Shown here: positions 34,313 to 43,623 of the stretch, in pieces
Layout: the number at the start of each line of letters is the position of its first letter
How positions within the stretch are numbered: the first letter of the stretch is position 1
DNA from: Natrinema altunense
GTDB taxonomy: Archaea; Halobacteriota; Halobacteria; Halobacteriales; Natrialbaceae
Length of the DNA: 64,000 nucleotides
Assembly (NCBI RefSeq): GCF_000731985.1
Contig: NZ_JNCS01000013.1
Location: 22,996-86,995 of the forward strand
Direction of reading: 5' to 3'
The notes under the pieces: generated by a model
Database searches by the model: none
What the model saw: only the letters and a program-made list of their open reading frames with translations
What the model was told of the DNA's origin: nothing
Made by a program: the position numbers and the translations under genes

Positions 34313-34795
34313 TTATTCGTCCCTGCTCGAGCGCTGGTCGTACGACGGTGCCTGCAGGTCGTGTCTCACGCCCGTCCGGTCGTCGATTCGGAACTCGTAC
34401 AAGCGAGTTGCCTCCGTCTCGCTCGCCGTGTCGATCACTTCCGGCTGCCAGGCCGGGGTCCGAGACTCCGGGAGCGTGTCCCGTTTCGCGTCGGGAAGGC
34501 GTCGGATCGTTCCCGTCAGGAGGACGCTTTGCCAGTGAAACATCTCGGCCCGGTACACGAGAAAACTGGCGGTCGTCGCCTGGTCGGAGAGGGCCGCTTT
34601 CCGGCTCTGGGACCCGACGACGTACCAAAAGTAGAGCCGCGAGTCCCCGTCAAAGCCGTACGACATCGGAAGGAGGTACGGCCCGTTCTCCGTGGGGAGT
34701 CCGAGAACGCCCTGGCTTTGAATCGTGAGGAACTTCGTTACCGCTTCCTCATCCATCTGTTCCATGCCGTAGCCGCCGAGTTCATCGATCGTCAT
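34313..34795 (-). CDS. Pyridoxamine 5'-phosphate oxidase-related flavin-binding protein
   Basis: 160 residues with the split-barrel pattern QSQGVLGLPTENGPYLLPMS and YGFDGDSRLYFWYVVGSQS, and KAALSDQATTASFLVYR further on. Haloarchaea have many such small FMN/F420-binding proteins of unknown substrate. A TATA-like ATTATATCC (about 34824-34832) lies some 30 bases upstream of the ATG. Related to the 42740 gene at the family level. Confidence 0.82.
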   Translation of the reverse strand: MTIDELGGYGMEQMDEEAVTKFLTIQSQGVLGLPTENGPYLLPMSYGFDGDSRLYFWYVVGSQSRKAALSDQATTASFLVYRAEMFHWQSVLLTGTIRRLPDAKRDTLPESRTPAWQPEVIDTASETEATRLYEFRIDDRTGVRHDLQAPSYDQRSSRDE

Positions 34796-35088
34796 CCGTA
34801 TGCCGGACTACAGCACCGCGGGATATAATTCGTCTCTCGGCTCGCCTGTCATTCAGCGCCAGCGATAGCCGCCGAACCAGCAGGTGCTCGGTGACCGCGG
34901 GCACCCCGTCGCGATCCACCCACGAACTCCCGAACGGAGTGCCAGGCGGTCGGAGCCGATTTCCCGAGTCGAAACGCTCGAGACTCGATCGAACGGACGT
35001 GAAACCGCTTGAGAGCCGGTGTTGGCGTGCGTCGTGGTCCGGGCTCCGCCCCCTGCCACTAAGGCCGTCGAAGTCGACCGACCACACC

Positions 35089-35382
35089 ATGACCGCCGCG
35101 ATCAGACGCCTCGTCCTCGATGTCATGAAGCCACAGGAGCCGGATATCATCGAATTCGCCGACGCAGCGGCCGACTGTGCGGGTGTTGCCGGCGTCAATG
35201 CAGTACTGATCGAGACCGACCGCAAGGTCCAAAACCTCAAACTCACGATCGAAGGCGACGCTATCGATGCGGCCGAGCTCGAGGGGGCCATCACCGACCT
35301 CGGCGGGACGGTGCACTCGATCGACCAAGTCGTCTGCGGCGAGCGTCTCGTCGAACAGCGCGGCACGCCCCAGGATCGGTGA
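35089..35382 (+). CDS. DUF211-family protein
   Basis: 97 residues, ferredoxin-like fold: IRRLVLDVMKPQEPDIIEFA, then LIETDRKVQNLKLTIEGDAI and GGTVHSIDQVVCG. The family is archaeal, of unknown function, possibly a small-molecule or metal sensor. Its stop overlaps the next GTG by 4 bases, so it is translationally coupled to a VIT-type transporter; the two are probably partners. Confidence 0.88.
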   Translation: MTAAIRRLVLDVMKPQEPDIIEFADAAADCAGVAGVNAVLIETDRKVQNLKLTIEGDAIDAAELEGAITDLGGTVHSIDQVVCGERLVEQRGTPQDR

Positions 35383-35978
35383 GCGACGTGCCGTCGCTCC
35401 GCGACCGCCTCGATGCCATCCGCGGTCTCCTCGCGGACGAGGAGGTCAGATCGATCTCGCGGCGGTACTTCATTTCCAACGGGTTCGACGGGACGCTGAC
35501 GAGCATCGGCGTCGTCGTCGTCGGGGCGTATCTGTCGGGCGTGACCGACGGTCTCACCGTGATCACGATCGGTCTCGGTGCAGCTGTCGGGCTGGGTACG
35601 TCGGGTGTCTGGAGTGTCTGGGAGATCGAACGCGCCGAAAAACAGGCCGAACTGCTCGAACTCGAGCGAGCGATGCTGACCGATCTCGAGGACACGACGG
35701 TCCAGCAGCGGCGAGCGGGCGCTCGCAAGATCAACGCGGTCGCGAGCGGGATCGGCCCGCTCATCGGCATCCTCTTACCGCTGGGGCCGTTTCTCGGTCA
35801 GGGTATCATCTCCATGCTCGAGGCGACGCTGCTCGCCATCGGCGTCGGCGTCGCCGTACTCTTTACGTTCGGTGCGTATCTCGGCTCGATATCGAAACAG
35901 AACTGGATCATCGCCGGCGTCAGGATGGGGCTTGCAGGACTCGTCGTCGCGGTTCTGAACCTGTTTTTGCCCGGCTGA
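35379..35978 (+). CDS. VIT1/CCC1-family metal transporter
   Basis: 199 residues from GTG 35379 (a later GTG at 35388 also possible). The N-terminal SISRRYFISNGFDGTLTSIG motif and four to five helices match the archaeal branch of the vacuolar-iron-transporter family. The middle (about 85-118, ELLELERAMLTDLEDTTVQQ) is the acidic cytoplasmic metal-binding helix region. Coupled to DUF211 by a GTGA overlap. Substrate probably Fe2+ or Mn2+, by family. Confidence 0.82.
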   Translation: MSDVPSLRDRLDAIRGLLADEEVRSISRRYFISNGFDGTLTSIGVVVVGAYLSGVTDGLTVITIGLGAAVGLGTSGVWSVWEIERAEKQAELLELERAMLTDLEDTTVQQRRAGARKINAVASGIGPLIGILLPLGPFLGQGIISMLEATLLAIGVGVAVLFTFGAYLGSISKQNWIIAGVRMGLAGLVVAVLNLFLPG

Positions 35979-36071
35979 CGCCCGAGGCCGGAAAGACATC
36001 GGCGTCGATCGCCGGCGGCTCGTGAGCGGGGTCGGAACCGATCCCTGGGCGGGCGACGACGGCCGACCGGT

Positions 36072-36521
36072 TCAGTCGCGGACGACCGTAACCGAGACCG
36101 GCGATCGGCGGACGACGGTTTCGGCCACGCTGCCGAGCAGCAGTCGGGTTGGACCCGTTCGTCCGTGGCTGCCCATGACGATGTGGTCGATCTCGTTCTC
36201 CTCGGCGTAGTCGACGATTTCGCGAGCGGGCGCACCGACCGCGGTTTCGGTATCGAACTCGCCTCCGTAGTCGCTCGCCAGTTCGCGCGCGTCGTCGAAG
36301 ATCCGCTCTTCCTCTTCGGCCGCCCGCTCGTGCCACTCGTCGGAGCCGCGGGGCGGTTCGGTTTTGACGGAGACATCGGTCGGAGAACTGTACCCGGGGT
36401 CAGTGGGATCGAGGACGTGGAGCGCGACGATAGCGACGTCGTCGAATTCCTCGAACGCGAACGCCAGTGCTCGGTTGGACAGCGGCGATCCGTCGACGGG
36501 AACCAGTAGGTGCCGGGACAT
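36072..36521 (-). CDS. Universal stress protein (single domain)
   Basis: 149 residues: HLLVPVDGSPLSNRALAFAF at the start and MGSHGRTGPTRLLLGSVAET near 115-134, the ATP-binding loop. First in a cluster of UspA genes that runs to 41526. ATG 36521 fits the usual start. Confidence 0.93.
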   Translation of the reverse strand: MSRHLLVPVDGSPLSNRALAFAFEEFDDVAIVALHVLDPTDPGYSSPTDVSVKTEPPRGSDEWHERAAEEEERIFDDARELASDYGGEFDTETAVGAPAREIVDYAEENEIDHIVMGSHGRTGPTRLLLGSVAETVVRRSPVSVTVVRD

Positions 36522-36698
36522 CGAACTGGCGTACCTCGCGGAGTCTCAAAATACTATCCGGGCAGCTCGAGCCAAACGTGCCGGTGTGAACGCGGGCAGT
36601 GGGGTCTGTGGCCTGTACCACGGTATTTCCGGCGGGTTCGGGATCGTCATCGCCGTTCCGGCCGCTCGATCCGGTGGGCGTCCGAACCGGAACCGACG

Positions 36699-37124
36699 CT
36701 ACCGGACGACGACGACGGGAATCGGCGACCGGCGGACGACGTTTTCCGCGACGCTTCCGAGCAGGATGCGCGAAATCCCCTCACGGCCGTGGCTTCCGAT
36801 GACGATCGTCTCGTACGGTTCCGTCTCCGCCAACTCGACGATCTCGTGGTCGGGTTTTCCGGTCGCGATTTCGGTCTCGATATCGCGATCGTGGTCCGCG
36901 GCGAGTTGGGCCGCTTCAGTGATGATATTGCGGCCGATATCGTGGGCCTGGTCGAGATCGGGGGTCCGTTCGTCGGAGTCCTGGAACGCTCCCCAGTACC
37001 CGTCGGGAACGGGGACGACGTACAGAGCGACGACGTCCGCGTCGGGGAACGTCTCGAGGGCGTACTCGAGGGCGTCGGTCGCCGGTTCGGACCCATCGTA
37101 CGGAACGAGGAGGCGATCACCCAT
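36699..37124 (-). CDS. Universal stress protein (single domain)
   Basis: 141 residues from the ATG at 37124, chosen because a TATA-like GTATTATG (about 37149-37156) is about 28 bases upstream and the protein then starts MGDRLLVPYDGSEPATDALE at the usual point; an ATG at 37151 would add nine residues. ATP-loop GSHGREGISRILLGSVAEN is intact. Confidence 0.9.
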   Translation of the reverse strand: MGDRLLVPYDGSEPATDALEYALETFPDADVVALYVVPVPDGYWGAFQDSDERTPDLDQAHDIGRNIITEAAQLAADHDRDIETEIATGKPDHEIVELAETEPYETIVIGSHGREGISRILLGSVAENVVRRSPIPVVVVR

Positions 37125-37232
37125 GGGGATCGCCACGCGATCGAGCGACATAATACCGTGACCGGCCGTGAACCTCCGGGCGGCTATCGGCGGGATCGTC
37201 CGCTGCCGGCCGAGCGTCCGGGTCGGCGTCCC

Positions 37233-38153
37233 TCACTCGCCGCTCATCGGAACGCAAACCACCGGTCGCTCGGCGTTCCGGACGACGGTTTCCGTGACAC
37301 TGCCGAGGAAGTGGCGTTCGAGCCCGGACCGGCCATGGGTTCCCATCGTGATGAGATCGATCTCGTTGTCGGCGGCGTAGTCCAGGATGACCCTCGCCGG
37401 CGGCCCCGTTGCGATGGTTCCCGCCAGACTGACGCCGCGTTCTCGTGCGTGGTCGCGGACTTCCTGAAGCGCCTCCTCGCCGGGTCGCTCGAGTTCGGCC
37501 AGCATCTCGCCCGGATTCAGTTGCGGCGGGAAGCGACTCGTCTCGACCGAGTAAATCGCGTGCACCATCGCATCGAAGGCCGCCGCGAGCGTGCTCCCCC
37601 AGTCGACGGCGACCGCCGCCCCGTCGCTCCCGTCGGTCGGCACGAGCACGTTCTCGACGGTGGACTCGGTAAGCCGCGACTCACTCGCCGCCGGCGGCAC
37701 GACGAGCACCGGGACGCCGACGGTCCGGAGGACGTTTTCCGTAACGCTCCCGAGAACGGCGCGCGTGAGGCCAGTGCGGCCCGTCGTCCCCATCGCGATC
37801 GCGTCGATGTCCCGCGCGTCGACGTAGCGATCGATGACCCGAAACGGCGTTCCCCGTTCCGTCGTCGTCGTGACCTCGAGCCCCGGTTTTCGGTCCCGGA
37901 CCATCGTCGCGACGGACTCGACGGCCGCCTCGGCGTCGGCCTCGAGGGCGGCCCGCTGCTCGTCGACGGCCGACGCCGACTCGAGCGCGGACGAGACGCC
38001 ATCGATCGTCGACGTCTCGATGACTGAAAGGACGTGAACGGTCGCATCGGCCATCGCGGCGAGATCGACGCCGCGTTTCGCCCCCGCGAGCGCGCCGTCG
38101 CTGCCGTCCGTCGGCAGGAGAACCGAATCGATTGCGTCGAGGGTCGGTGACAT
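37233..38153 (-). CDS. Tandem universal stress protein
   Basis: 306 residues with two domains: SVLLPTDGSDGALAGAKRGV to GTTGRTGLTRAVLGSVTEN, and VLVPTDGSDGAAVAVDW to GTHGRSGLERHFLGSVTET. Both ATP loops are intact. ATG 38153 is preferred over a longer low-quality reading. Divergent from the DUF2238-like gene. Confidence 0.92.
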   Translation of the reverse strand: MSPTLDAIDSVLLPTDGSDGALAGAKRGVDLAAMADATVHVLSVIETSTIDGVSSALESASAVDEQRAALEADAEAAVESVATMVRDRKPGLEVTTTTERGTPFRVIDRYVDARDIDAIAMGTTGRTGLTRAVLGSVTENVLRTVGVPVLVVPPAASESRLTESTVENVLVPTDGSDGAAVAVDWGSTLAAAFDAMVHAIYSVETSRFPPQLNPGEMLAELERPGEEALQEVRDHARERGVSLAGTIATGPPARVILDYAADNEIDLITMGTHGRSGLERHFLGSVTETVVRNAERPVVCVPMSGE

Positions 38154-38322
38154 AGCCGTTCGTTCACCCGCTCGCCGATTAACTGTAGGGGGTGAGAAAC
38201 AACACGCGGGACCGTTCGTGGTCGGGTTCGACCAGCAGCGAACCACCGGTGAACGACCGACCGTGGCCGGGGCGCGGGCCGATACGCCTATATGTGCCCC
38301 ATAGCCACTACGAATTGAAACG

Positions 38323-38880
38323 ATGACAGTCTCGGCCGAGCGGACGGCACAGCGCGGACTCCGGTATACGTTGCTCGCGGTGTTCGTCGTCGGCGTGCGA
38401 CGACGCGACCCGGGTGCGGTCGTAAACGCCGTCGTCGCGGCGATCGGAACGTGCCTGCCGGACCTCGTCGAACGAGCGTACGATATCGAACTCCGGCCGT
38501 GGCAGCGCCTGTACGTGCGTCTCGGGATGGTCACCCACGCCGTCGGCATGCTCGGTCCGTACGACGACGTGTGGTGGTGGGATCACCTCACGCATACCCA
38601 CTCCTCGTCGATCCTGGCCGGTGCCGTGTTCGCGCTCAGTCGACACCGCGGTCGCGATCCCGGTCCCCGGGTCGTCGCCGTCGTCGCCTGTCTGGGGCTG
38701 CTCTGGGAACTCCTCGAATACGCCGTTCACTCCGCGGGAACCCGTCTCGGGTTCGAGCCGGTGCTCGTCTCGTACGGGCCGAAAGACACCGCCCTCGACC
38801 TCGTCTTCGATCTTGTCGGCGCGCTTTTGGTACTCGCGTTCGGTGATCGGGTTCTCGGCGATCTCGCGGCCGACTCGTGA
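38323..38880 (+). CDS. DUF2238-like membrane protein
   Basis: 185 residues, four to five hydrophobic segments. The conserved polar strip WWWDHLTHTHSSSILAGAVF (about 85-104) and LWELLEYAVHSAGTR with VSYGPKDTALDLVFDLVGAL match the DUF2238 pattern, whose His/Asp/Glu residues suggest a membrane enzyme. Function unknown. It is embedded in the UspA cluster. A TATA-like CCTATATG lies about 30 bases upstream. Confidence 0.65.
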   Translation: MTVSAERTAQRGLRYTLLAVFVVGVRRRDPGAVVNAVVAAIGTCLPDLVERAYDIELRPWQRLYVRLGMVTHAVGMLGPYDDVWWWDHLTHTHSSSILAGAVFALSRHRGRDPGPRVVAVVACLGLLWELLEYAVHSAGTRLGFEPVLVSYGPKDTALDLVFDLVGALLVLAFGDRVLGDLAADS

Positions 38881-38916
38881 GCACCGATCCGGCGATCGCC
38901 ACGGACGGCACGGGGA

Positions 38917-39798
38917 CTACGACTGCGTCACGACCAGTATGGGAACGTCGACGCTCCGAATGAGCGTCGTGGTGACGCTGCCGAGGACTCGGCGACCGAG
39001 ATTCGACCGTCCCCGAGCCCCCATGACGATGAGGTCGATATCGGTCTCGTCGACGTACTCGCGGATACCGGCCGCGACGCCGTCGAACGATGACGTCCGA
39101 ACGACAGCGGTCGTGACGGCAGGCGCGACGGCACCGATCTCCGTCGCCGCGTCCTCGACGACCGCCTCACCCTCCGCCTCGAGTCGATCGACGAAGTCCC
39201 GCTCGAGCCCGCCGACATCGAATGCACCGCCGGCAGCCTGCAGATCGACGACGTTGAGCACGTGGACGGTCGAGTCGTACTGCCGTGCGACCGCGCCACC
39301 GTGTTCGGTAGCGAGCGTTGCGGTATCGCTTCCGTCGGTGGGGACGAGCAGCTCCGAGTAGTCGGTCGTCGCGTCCGCGGCACCCGTCGGGACGACGAAC
39401 ACGGGAACGTCGCTTCGGCGGAGCAGTCGCTCCGTGACGCCACCGAGCAGTCGCTTTCCGAGCCCCGTTAGCCCCTGTCTGCCGACGACGATCAGGTCCG
39501 CGCCCCGCTCGGCCGCGTAGTCGGAGATCCCAGTCGCGGGCGTTCCCTCGATCACTGTCGTCGTCACTGGCTGGCCGATCTCGGACGCGAGCGCCTCGAT
39601 TTCCTCGAGCGCGGCGTTACCGCGCTCGTGGAGTCGCGTCTTCTCGTCGGCGGACCGCGAGAGACGGAGCGACTTCCGCTCGATGACGGACAAGACGTCG
39701 ACGGTCGCGTCGACGGTACGAGCGAACTCGAGTCCGCGTTCCGCCGCCCGCGTGGCCTCGTCGCTCCCGTCGACGGCGATCAAAAGCCGGTCGTACAT
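38917..39798 (-). CDS. Tandem universal stress protein
   Basis: 293 residues: LLIAVDGSDEATRAAERGLE to GRQGLTGLGKRLLGGVTERL, and LLVPTDGSDTATLATEHG to GARGRSNLGRRVLGSVTTTL. The second loop has Asn in place of Gly at one position. ATG 39798 begins MYDRLLIA, the usual start; a TTG further upstream is unlikely. Confidence 0.92.
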   Translation of the reverse strand: MYDRLLIAVDGSDEATRAAERGLEFARTVDATVDVLSVIERKSLRLSRSADEKTRLHERGNAALEEIEALASEIGQPVTTTVIEGTPATGISDYAAERGADLIVVGRQGLTGLGKRLLGGVTERLLRRSDVPVFVVPTGAADATTDYSELLVPTDGSDTATLATEHGGAVARQYDSTVHVLNVVDLQAAGGAFDVGGLERDFVDRLEAEGEAVVEDAATEIGAVAPAVTTAVVRTSSFDGVAAGIREYVDETDIDLIVMGARGRSNLGRRVLGSVTTTLIRSVDVPILVVTQS

Positions 39799-39992
39799 AC
39801 CCCGTCTTTCGACGCCCACGGTCTTCGTTCTTCGTCAACGGGCGAGACGGGACCGTCGCCAGCGACGACCGACCGGACTCGAGTCAGCCAGCGACCCGTG
39901 CGGTGCACTCATCGGAAGGAACGGGTGCGGAGTGGACGGTCGTTGCCCGCTGTAAGCTATATAGTCGGCCCTAGTGTGGGGGACTGACGACG

Positions 39993-40403
39993 ATGTACGA
40001 TACGATCCTCGCGGCAACGGACGGAAGTGACGCCGCAAACCGCGCGATCGAACACGCGATCGATCTCGCCTCGTCGTTCGACACCGACTTCCACGCGATC
40101 TACGTCGTCGATACGACGCGGTACGGGCAGGCGGTACTGTCCGAATCCGATGGCGCTCTCGACGACCTCGAGCAACGGGGCGAAGGGATCCTCGACGATG
40201 TCGCCGCGCGATCGGACACCGACATCACGTCCGAAATACGGCGGGGACGGCCGGCCGAGGAAATCGACGCCTATGCCGCGGCTATCGGGGCCGACCTCGT
40301 CGTGCTCGGCAACCGCGGACTCGGGTCTGGCCCCGACCAGCAACTCGGCAGCATCGCCGAACGAGTCGTTCGGAACACCGACCGACCGGTGATCACGGCC
40401 TGA
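39993..40403 (+). CDS. Universal stress protein (single domain)
   Basis: 136 residues: MYDTILAATDGSDAANRAIE and LGNRGLGSGPDQQLGSIAER. The loop differs from the standard GxxGxRxxxGS in spacing and charge. A TATA-like CTATATAG (about 39956-39963) lies about 33 bases upstream. Close relative of the next gene; likely a duplication. Confidence 0.9.
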   Translation: MYDTILAATDGSDAANRAIEHAIDLASSFDTDFHAIYVVDTTRYGQAVLSESDGALDDLEQRGEGILDDVAARSDTDITSEIRRGRPAEEIDAYAAAIGADLVVLGNRGLGSGPDQQLGSIAERVVRNTDRPVITA

Positions 40404-40469
40404 TCGGAACGTATCAGCGGTCGCGGTAAAAGGTATATCACCGGCTCCGGTGTGTGTCAGCGTGGTTCG

Positions 40470-40889
40470 ATGTACGACACGATTCTCGTTCCGACCGACG
40501 GGAGCGCTCCCGCGAACCGCGCCGTCGAACACGCCCTGGCGATCGCAGATCGATACGACGCGAGCGTGCACGCCCTGTACTGCGTGGAGACCCACCGGTA
40601 CGGGGAGCCGGCATTGAGTAGTACGGCGATCGTACTCAACCAACTCGAGGAACAGGGGCAGGCGATGCTCAAGGAGTTGAGCGACCGCGCGGACAACGCC
40701 GGCATCGAGTGTACATGGGATGTCTGCCACGGTCGCCCCTGGGAAGAAACGCTCAGGGCCGCTGACGAACTCGATGCCGATCTCGTCGTGATCGGCTATC
40801 AGGGCCAGAGCCACGCGCGGACCGAACGGATCGGCAGCGCAGCCGAACGCATCGTTCGCTCGGCGGACCGGCCAGTGTTAACCGCGTGA
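40470..40889 (+). CDS. Universal stress protein (single domain)
   Basis: 139 residues: MYDTILVPTDGSAPANRAVE and GYQGQSHARTERIGSAAERI. The loop is unusual (Gln and His in place of Gly). A TATA-like GGTATATC (about 40432-40439) is upstream at leaderless spacing. Very similar to the 39993 product (shared MYDTIL start, RYG and ERGS-type motifs). Confidence 0.9.
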   Translation: MYDTILVPTDGSAPANRAVEHALAIADRYDASVHALYCVETHRYGEPALSSTAIVLNQLEEQGQAMLKELSDRADNAGIECTWDVCHGRPWEETLRAADELDADLVVIGYQGQSHARTERIGSAAERIVRSADRPVLTA

Positions 40890-41085
40890 GCGACGGGCTG
40901 GGTCCCCGTCGCGATCCGAGCGCCTGGGGATTCCGTGACCGACGGAAGCGTCCTGAGAAGTACGGTACGAAGCGGTTCTCGAAGCGAGCCGGACGGTCGA
41001 CGACCGAAATCACTGGTCCGAGCGAGCACCGATCGTCTCGCTGAGTCCGGGCGAGGTTCTTGTACGATCGGGACGTGTCCCCGGT

Positions 41086-41526
41086 ATGGGAACGCACGTA
41101 CTCGTCCCGATCGACGGCTCACCCCACTCCTGGGCCGCATTCGACCACGCGGTTTCGAATCACGACGGAGCGACGATCACGACGGTACACGTCGTCGACC
41201 CGATGGAAGGGGTATACAGCGATTACGGAGGCGGCGGCTATTACGACGCGCAAACCCACGACCGGGCCGTCGAACGCGGCAAAGCACTCGGCGAGCAGGC
41301 ACGCGACCGAGCCGACGACGCAGGGAGTCTCGAGACGACCGCCCTCGAAACCGCGGTCGAAACCGGCCCGACCGCCCGAACGATCCTCGAGTTCGCCGCG
41401 GAGAACGACGTCGACCACATCGTCATGGGGAGCCACGGTCGCTCCGGCGTCGCCCGGGTTTTGCTCGGCAGCGTGGCCGAAACCGTCGCGCGGCGAGCCC
41501 CGGTCCCGGTAACGATCGTTCGGTGA
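41086..41526 (+). CDS. Universal stress protein (single domain)
   Basis: 146 residues: HVLVPIDGSPHSWAAFDHAV, a Gly/Tyr-rich loop (YSDYGGGGYYDA) and MGSHGRSGVARVLLGSVAET, with the ATP loop intact. It resembles the 36072 product (matching ending). ATG 41086; last of the cluster. Confidence 0.92.
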   Translation: MGTHVLVPIDGSPHSWAAFDHAVSNHDGATITTVHVVDPMEGVYSDYGGGGYYDAQTHDRAVERGKALGEQARDRADDAGSLETTALETAVETGPTARTILEFAAENDVDHIVMGSHGRSGVARVLLGSVAETVARRAPVPVTIVR

Positions 41527-41540
41527 CGGACCGACCCGGA

Positions 41541-42185
41541 TTACGACGTCGCATGACGAACCCGCGCCGGGACGTCCTCGAGAGCGACTTCGAGCTCGTT
41601 CGTTCGCATGAACGGCGGCGTCCACGGATCGTTGTACTGGAGCAGCGTCGGCTCGCCGCGCACCTCGATCCCTCGCTGCGAGAGTTGCTCGAGTAGTCGG
41701 CTCCGCTCCCGGTCGACGCGCTTGTCCGTCGCGTACCACGAGAAGCGGCGCACCGCGGTCGTTCGCGGCGGTTCGACGACGAGTCGAACGTCGGAGGCAG
41801 TCGGTGTCGGGGCGGTGTCGGGCGTGTACGTCGAGGGGAGGTAGAAGGCCATCCGCACGTCGTCGCTCTCGGAATCCGTTCGGACGGGTGCGGTCATCGA
41901 AATCGACTCGCCGCGGGTCGTCACCGGTGCGGTCATTGCTATGTCTTCGCTACGTGCGTTCGCCCCCGAGATGTAGCGAAAGAGGCGTCTGAACGCCGTT
42001 CCGTCGTCCGGAGCCGTCGTTTCGGCGAGGACCGACCGCGGATAGCGACGAACCTCGATGCCGTCGAAGCGCGCCAGTGTCTCCGACGGAACGCGTTCGG
42101 TCGTGTGGCTGACGTACGCCCCCCAGCCGATCCACAGTGCCAGCAAGCCACCAGCTCCGAACAGCAGGGTACGTATCGGTCGCAT
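41541..42185 (-). CDS. SOUL-family heme-binding protein
   Basis: 214 residues. One N-terminal membrane helix (about 4-25), then the SOUL domain with VPSETLARFDGIEVRRYPRS, FRYISGANARSEDIAMTAPV and YNDPWTPPFMRTNELEVALE. The family binds heme or porphyrin. In haloarchaea it is often membrane anchored. ATG 42185 begins at the helix; the 42203 start adds six residues. Confidence 0.9.
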   Translation of the reverse strand: MRPIRTLLFGAGGLLALWIGWGAYVSHTTERVPSETLARFDGIEVRRYPRSVLAETTAPDDGTAFRRLFRYISGANARSEDIAMTAPVTTRGESISMTAPVRTDSESDDVRMAFYLPSTYTPDTAPTPTASDVRLVVEPPRTTAVRRFSWYATDKRVDRERSRLLEQLSQRGIEVRGEPTLLQYNDPWTPPFMRTNELEVALEDVPARVRHATS

Positions 42186-42430
42186 AGGGTCCGTACAGCC
42201 CACGAATCAATAGATCTGTGGGGTTTGAGGGGGTCGAGTCTGGATGGTTCCGGACGGCGAACCGTGAACACGACGGTCGGACCGTGAGCACCTCGCTGTC
42301 CTCACCGACCGACTCGCCCGCTACGATCGCTCCGTGAGGTCGGAGATTCCACCTCGAATCGTGTCGAAATCGCTGACAGACAGCACGTTCGCAAGGACAC
42401 TATTTGTGTCGAAACGTGATAGAGCGGTGT

Positions 42431-42619
42431 ATGGACCCGCAGACAGAACGTCGGTGCCATATTTTGATCGGCAGTGCATTGGTTCTTCTGACGATCGGTA
42501 TTGGATACGACTTCGTTTTCGGGACGAAGTTGGCGGATTTTCTGGTGATAATCGCCGGTCTCTTCACAGGTTGGGTGGCGTTTCTCTACTGCCTGGGGAA
42601 CGCGTCGTTCTGGGCGTAG
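42431..42619 (+). CDS. Small two-helix membrane protein
   Basis: 62 residues, two hydrophobic segments (HILIGSALVLLTIGIG and LVIIAGLFTGWVAFLYC), short loop. ATG 42431 has a TATA-like ACTATTTG (about 42398-42405) near 28 bases upstream. No family recognised. The length and the promoter support a real gene. Confidence 0.55.
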   Translation: MDPQTERRCHILIGSALVLLTIGIGYDFVFGTKLADFLVIIAGLFTGWVAFLYCLGNASFWA

Positions 42620-42739
42620 GCCAATGTTCGTCGTAACATCGGTGACGTCGATCCGGGCCAGCCCTCAGTATGACATCGACCGGTGCTCTCGTCGTCAGGC
42701 TTCTACCCCGTCTGGCGGTCTTCGCGCCGTGTTCCGTCG

Positions 42740-43189
42740 CTACGGGTCGGTCTTCGTTTCTTTCCGTCCCGTCATGGTCGCAGGCTCGAGGCTGAAATAC
42801 CGGAACGTCGTTTCCCTCGGCGGTCGCTCGAAAATGTCGACGAGGGGGATTTCGATCGACCACATCCCCTGTATTTCGGCGGATTCGTACGGCGCATCGG
42901 AAATTGCCGAGAGCTGTCCGGTGACGACGACGCTTCGCCAGCCGTCGTCGGTCTCGCGGTGTGTAACGAAGGAGACGTGCCTGTCTACGAGGTCGTCCTT
43001 TCTGCTGTCCTGTGGGAAGGAGAGTCGGTAGTAGAACCGCTCGACCTCCGCACTGTATCCGTAGGACACGGGTATCGAGACGGGCGGTTCGTCCGGTTCC
43101 GTAGCGAAGGAAATGACGCCCGTTCCGCCTCGGCCGAGGAATTCGTTTCTCTCATCCGCGCTCATTCGAAGCCAGCGCAAGCCCTGCAT
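42740..43189 (-). CDS. Pyridoxamine 5'-phosphate oxidase-related protein
   Basis: 149 residues with SADERNEFLGRGGTGVISFA, the strands PVSIPVSYGYSAEVERFYYR and VVVTGQLSAISDAPYES, typical of haloarchaeal flavin-binding split-barrel proteins. Substrate unknown. The start ATG at 43189 could be replaced by the ATG eight residues later. Confidence 0.82.
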   Translation of the reverse strand: MQGLRWLRMSADERNEFLGRGGTGVISFATEPDEPPVSIPVSYGYSAEVERFYYRLSFPQDSRKDDLVDRHVSFVTHRETDDGWRSVVVTGQLSAISDAPYESAEIQGMWSIEIPLVDIFERPPRETTFRYFSLEPATMTGRKETKTDP

Positions 43190-43332
43190 ACTGTCGCGGA
43201 CGATAGCGAAATAGAAAGTACCCCGTTCCGGCGAACCGTACGTTCAATCGGGTGAGAACGATGCTGATCGGTCTCCCGTTCGCGATGCCCGAGGCACCGT
43301 CCGAATCCCGTGCAAAAATCGTGTGGGTGATC

Positions 43333-43623
43333 TCAGCTCAGTCGCCCAGCCCTGCGGTTTTCGTCCCGGCCGGCCGCAGAACCGGAGTCGACTCCGCCTC
43401 GAGACGTATCGATACTGAGACGGGCGTTTATGGGACATTTCCGGGTGACTGCGGTGGTAGTCAGCACCGCGCCACTGACGAGAGCGATCACTGCGAGAGC
43501 GAGTCCGAGCGATCCCGCCGTCAGGGAGAGCAACCCGCCGAGAGCCGCGATACCGATGAGGACGAGGAGTGGGCCAACGACGACCCGGATGCCGCGGTCA
43601 AATCCGCCGACGTTTTTTTGCAT
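43333..43623 (-). CDS. DUF2892 (YgaP-type) membrane protein
   Basis: 96 residues: QKNVGGFDRGIRVVVGPLLV, two hydrophobic segments (about 14-60), then KCPINARLSIDTSR. That last element matches the CPxxxxLGIDT ending of DUF2892 proteins. In E. coli YgaP the same domain is fused to a rhodanese; here it lies divergently next to a rhodanese-MBL gene. It probably works with sulfur transfer at the membrane. Confidence 0.82.
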   Translation of the reverse strand: MQKNVGGFDRGIRVVVGPLLVLIGIAALGGLLSLTAGSLGLALAVIALVSGAVLTTTAVTRKCPINARLSIDTSRGGVDSGSAAGRDENRRAGRLS

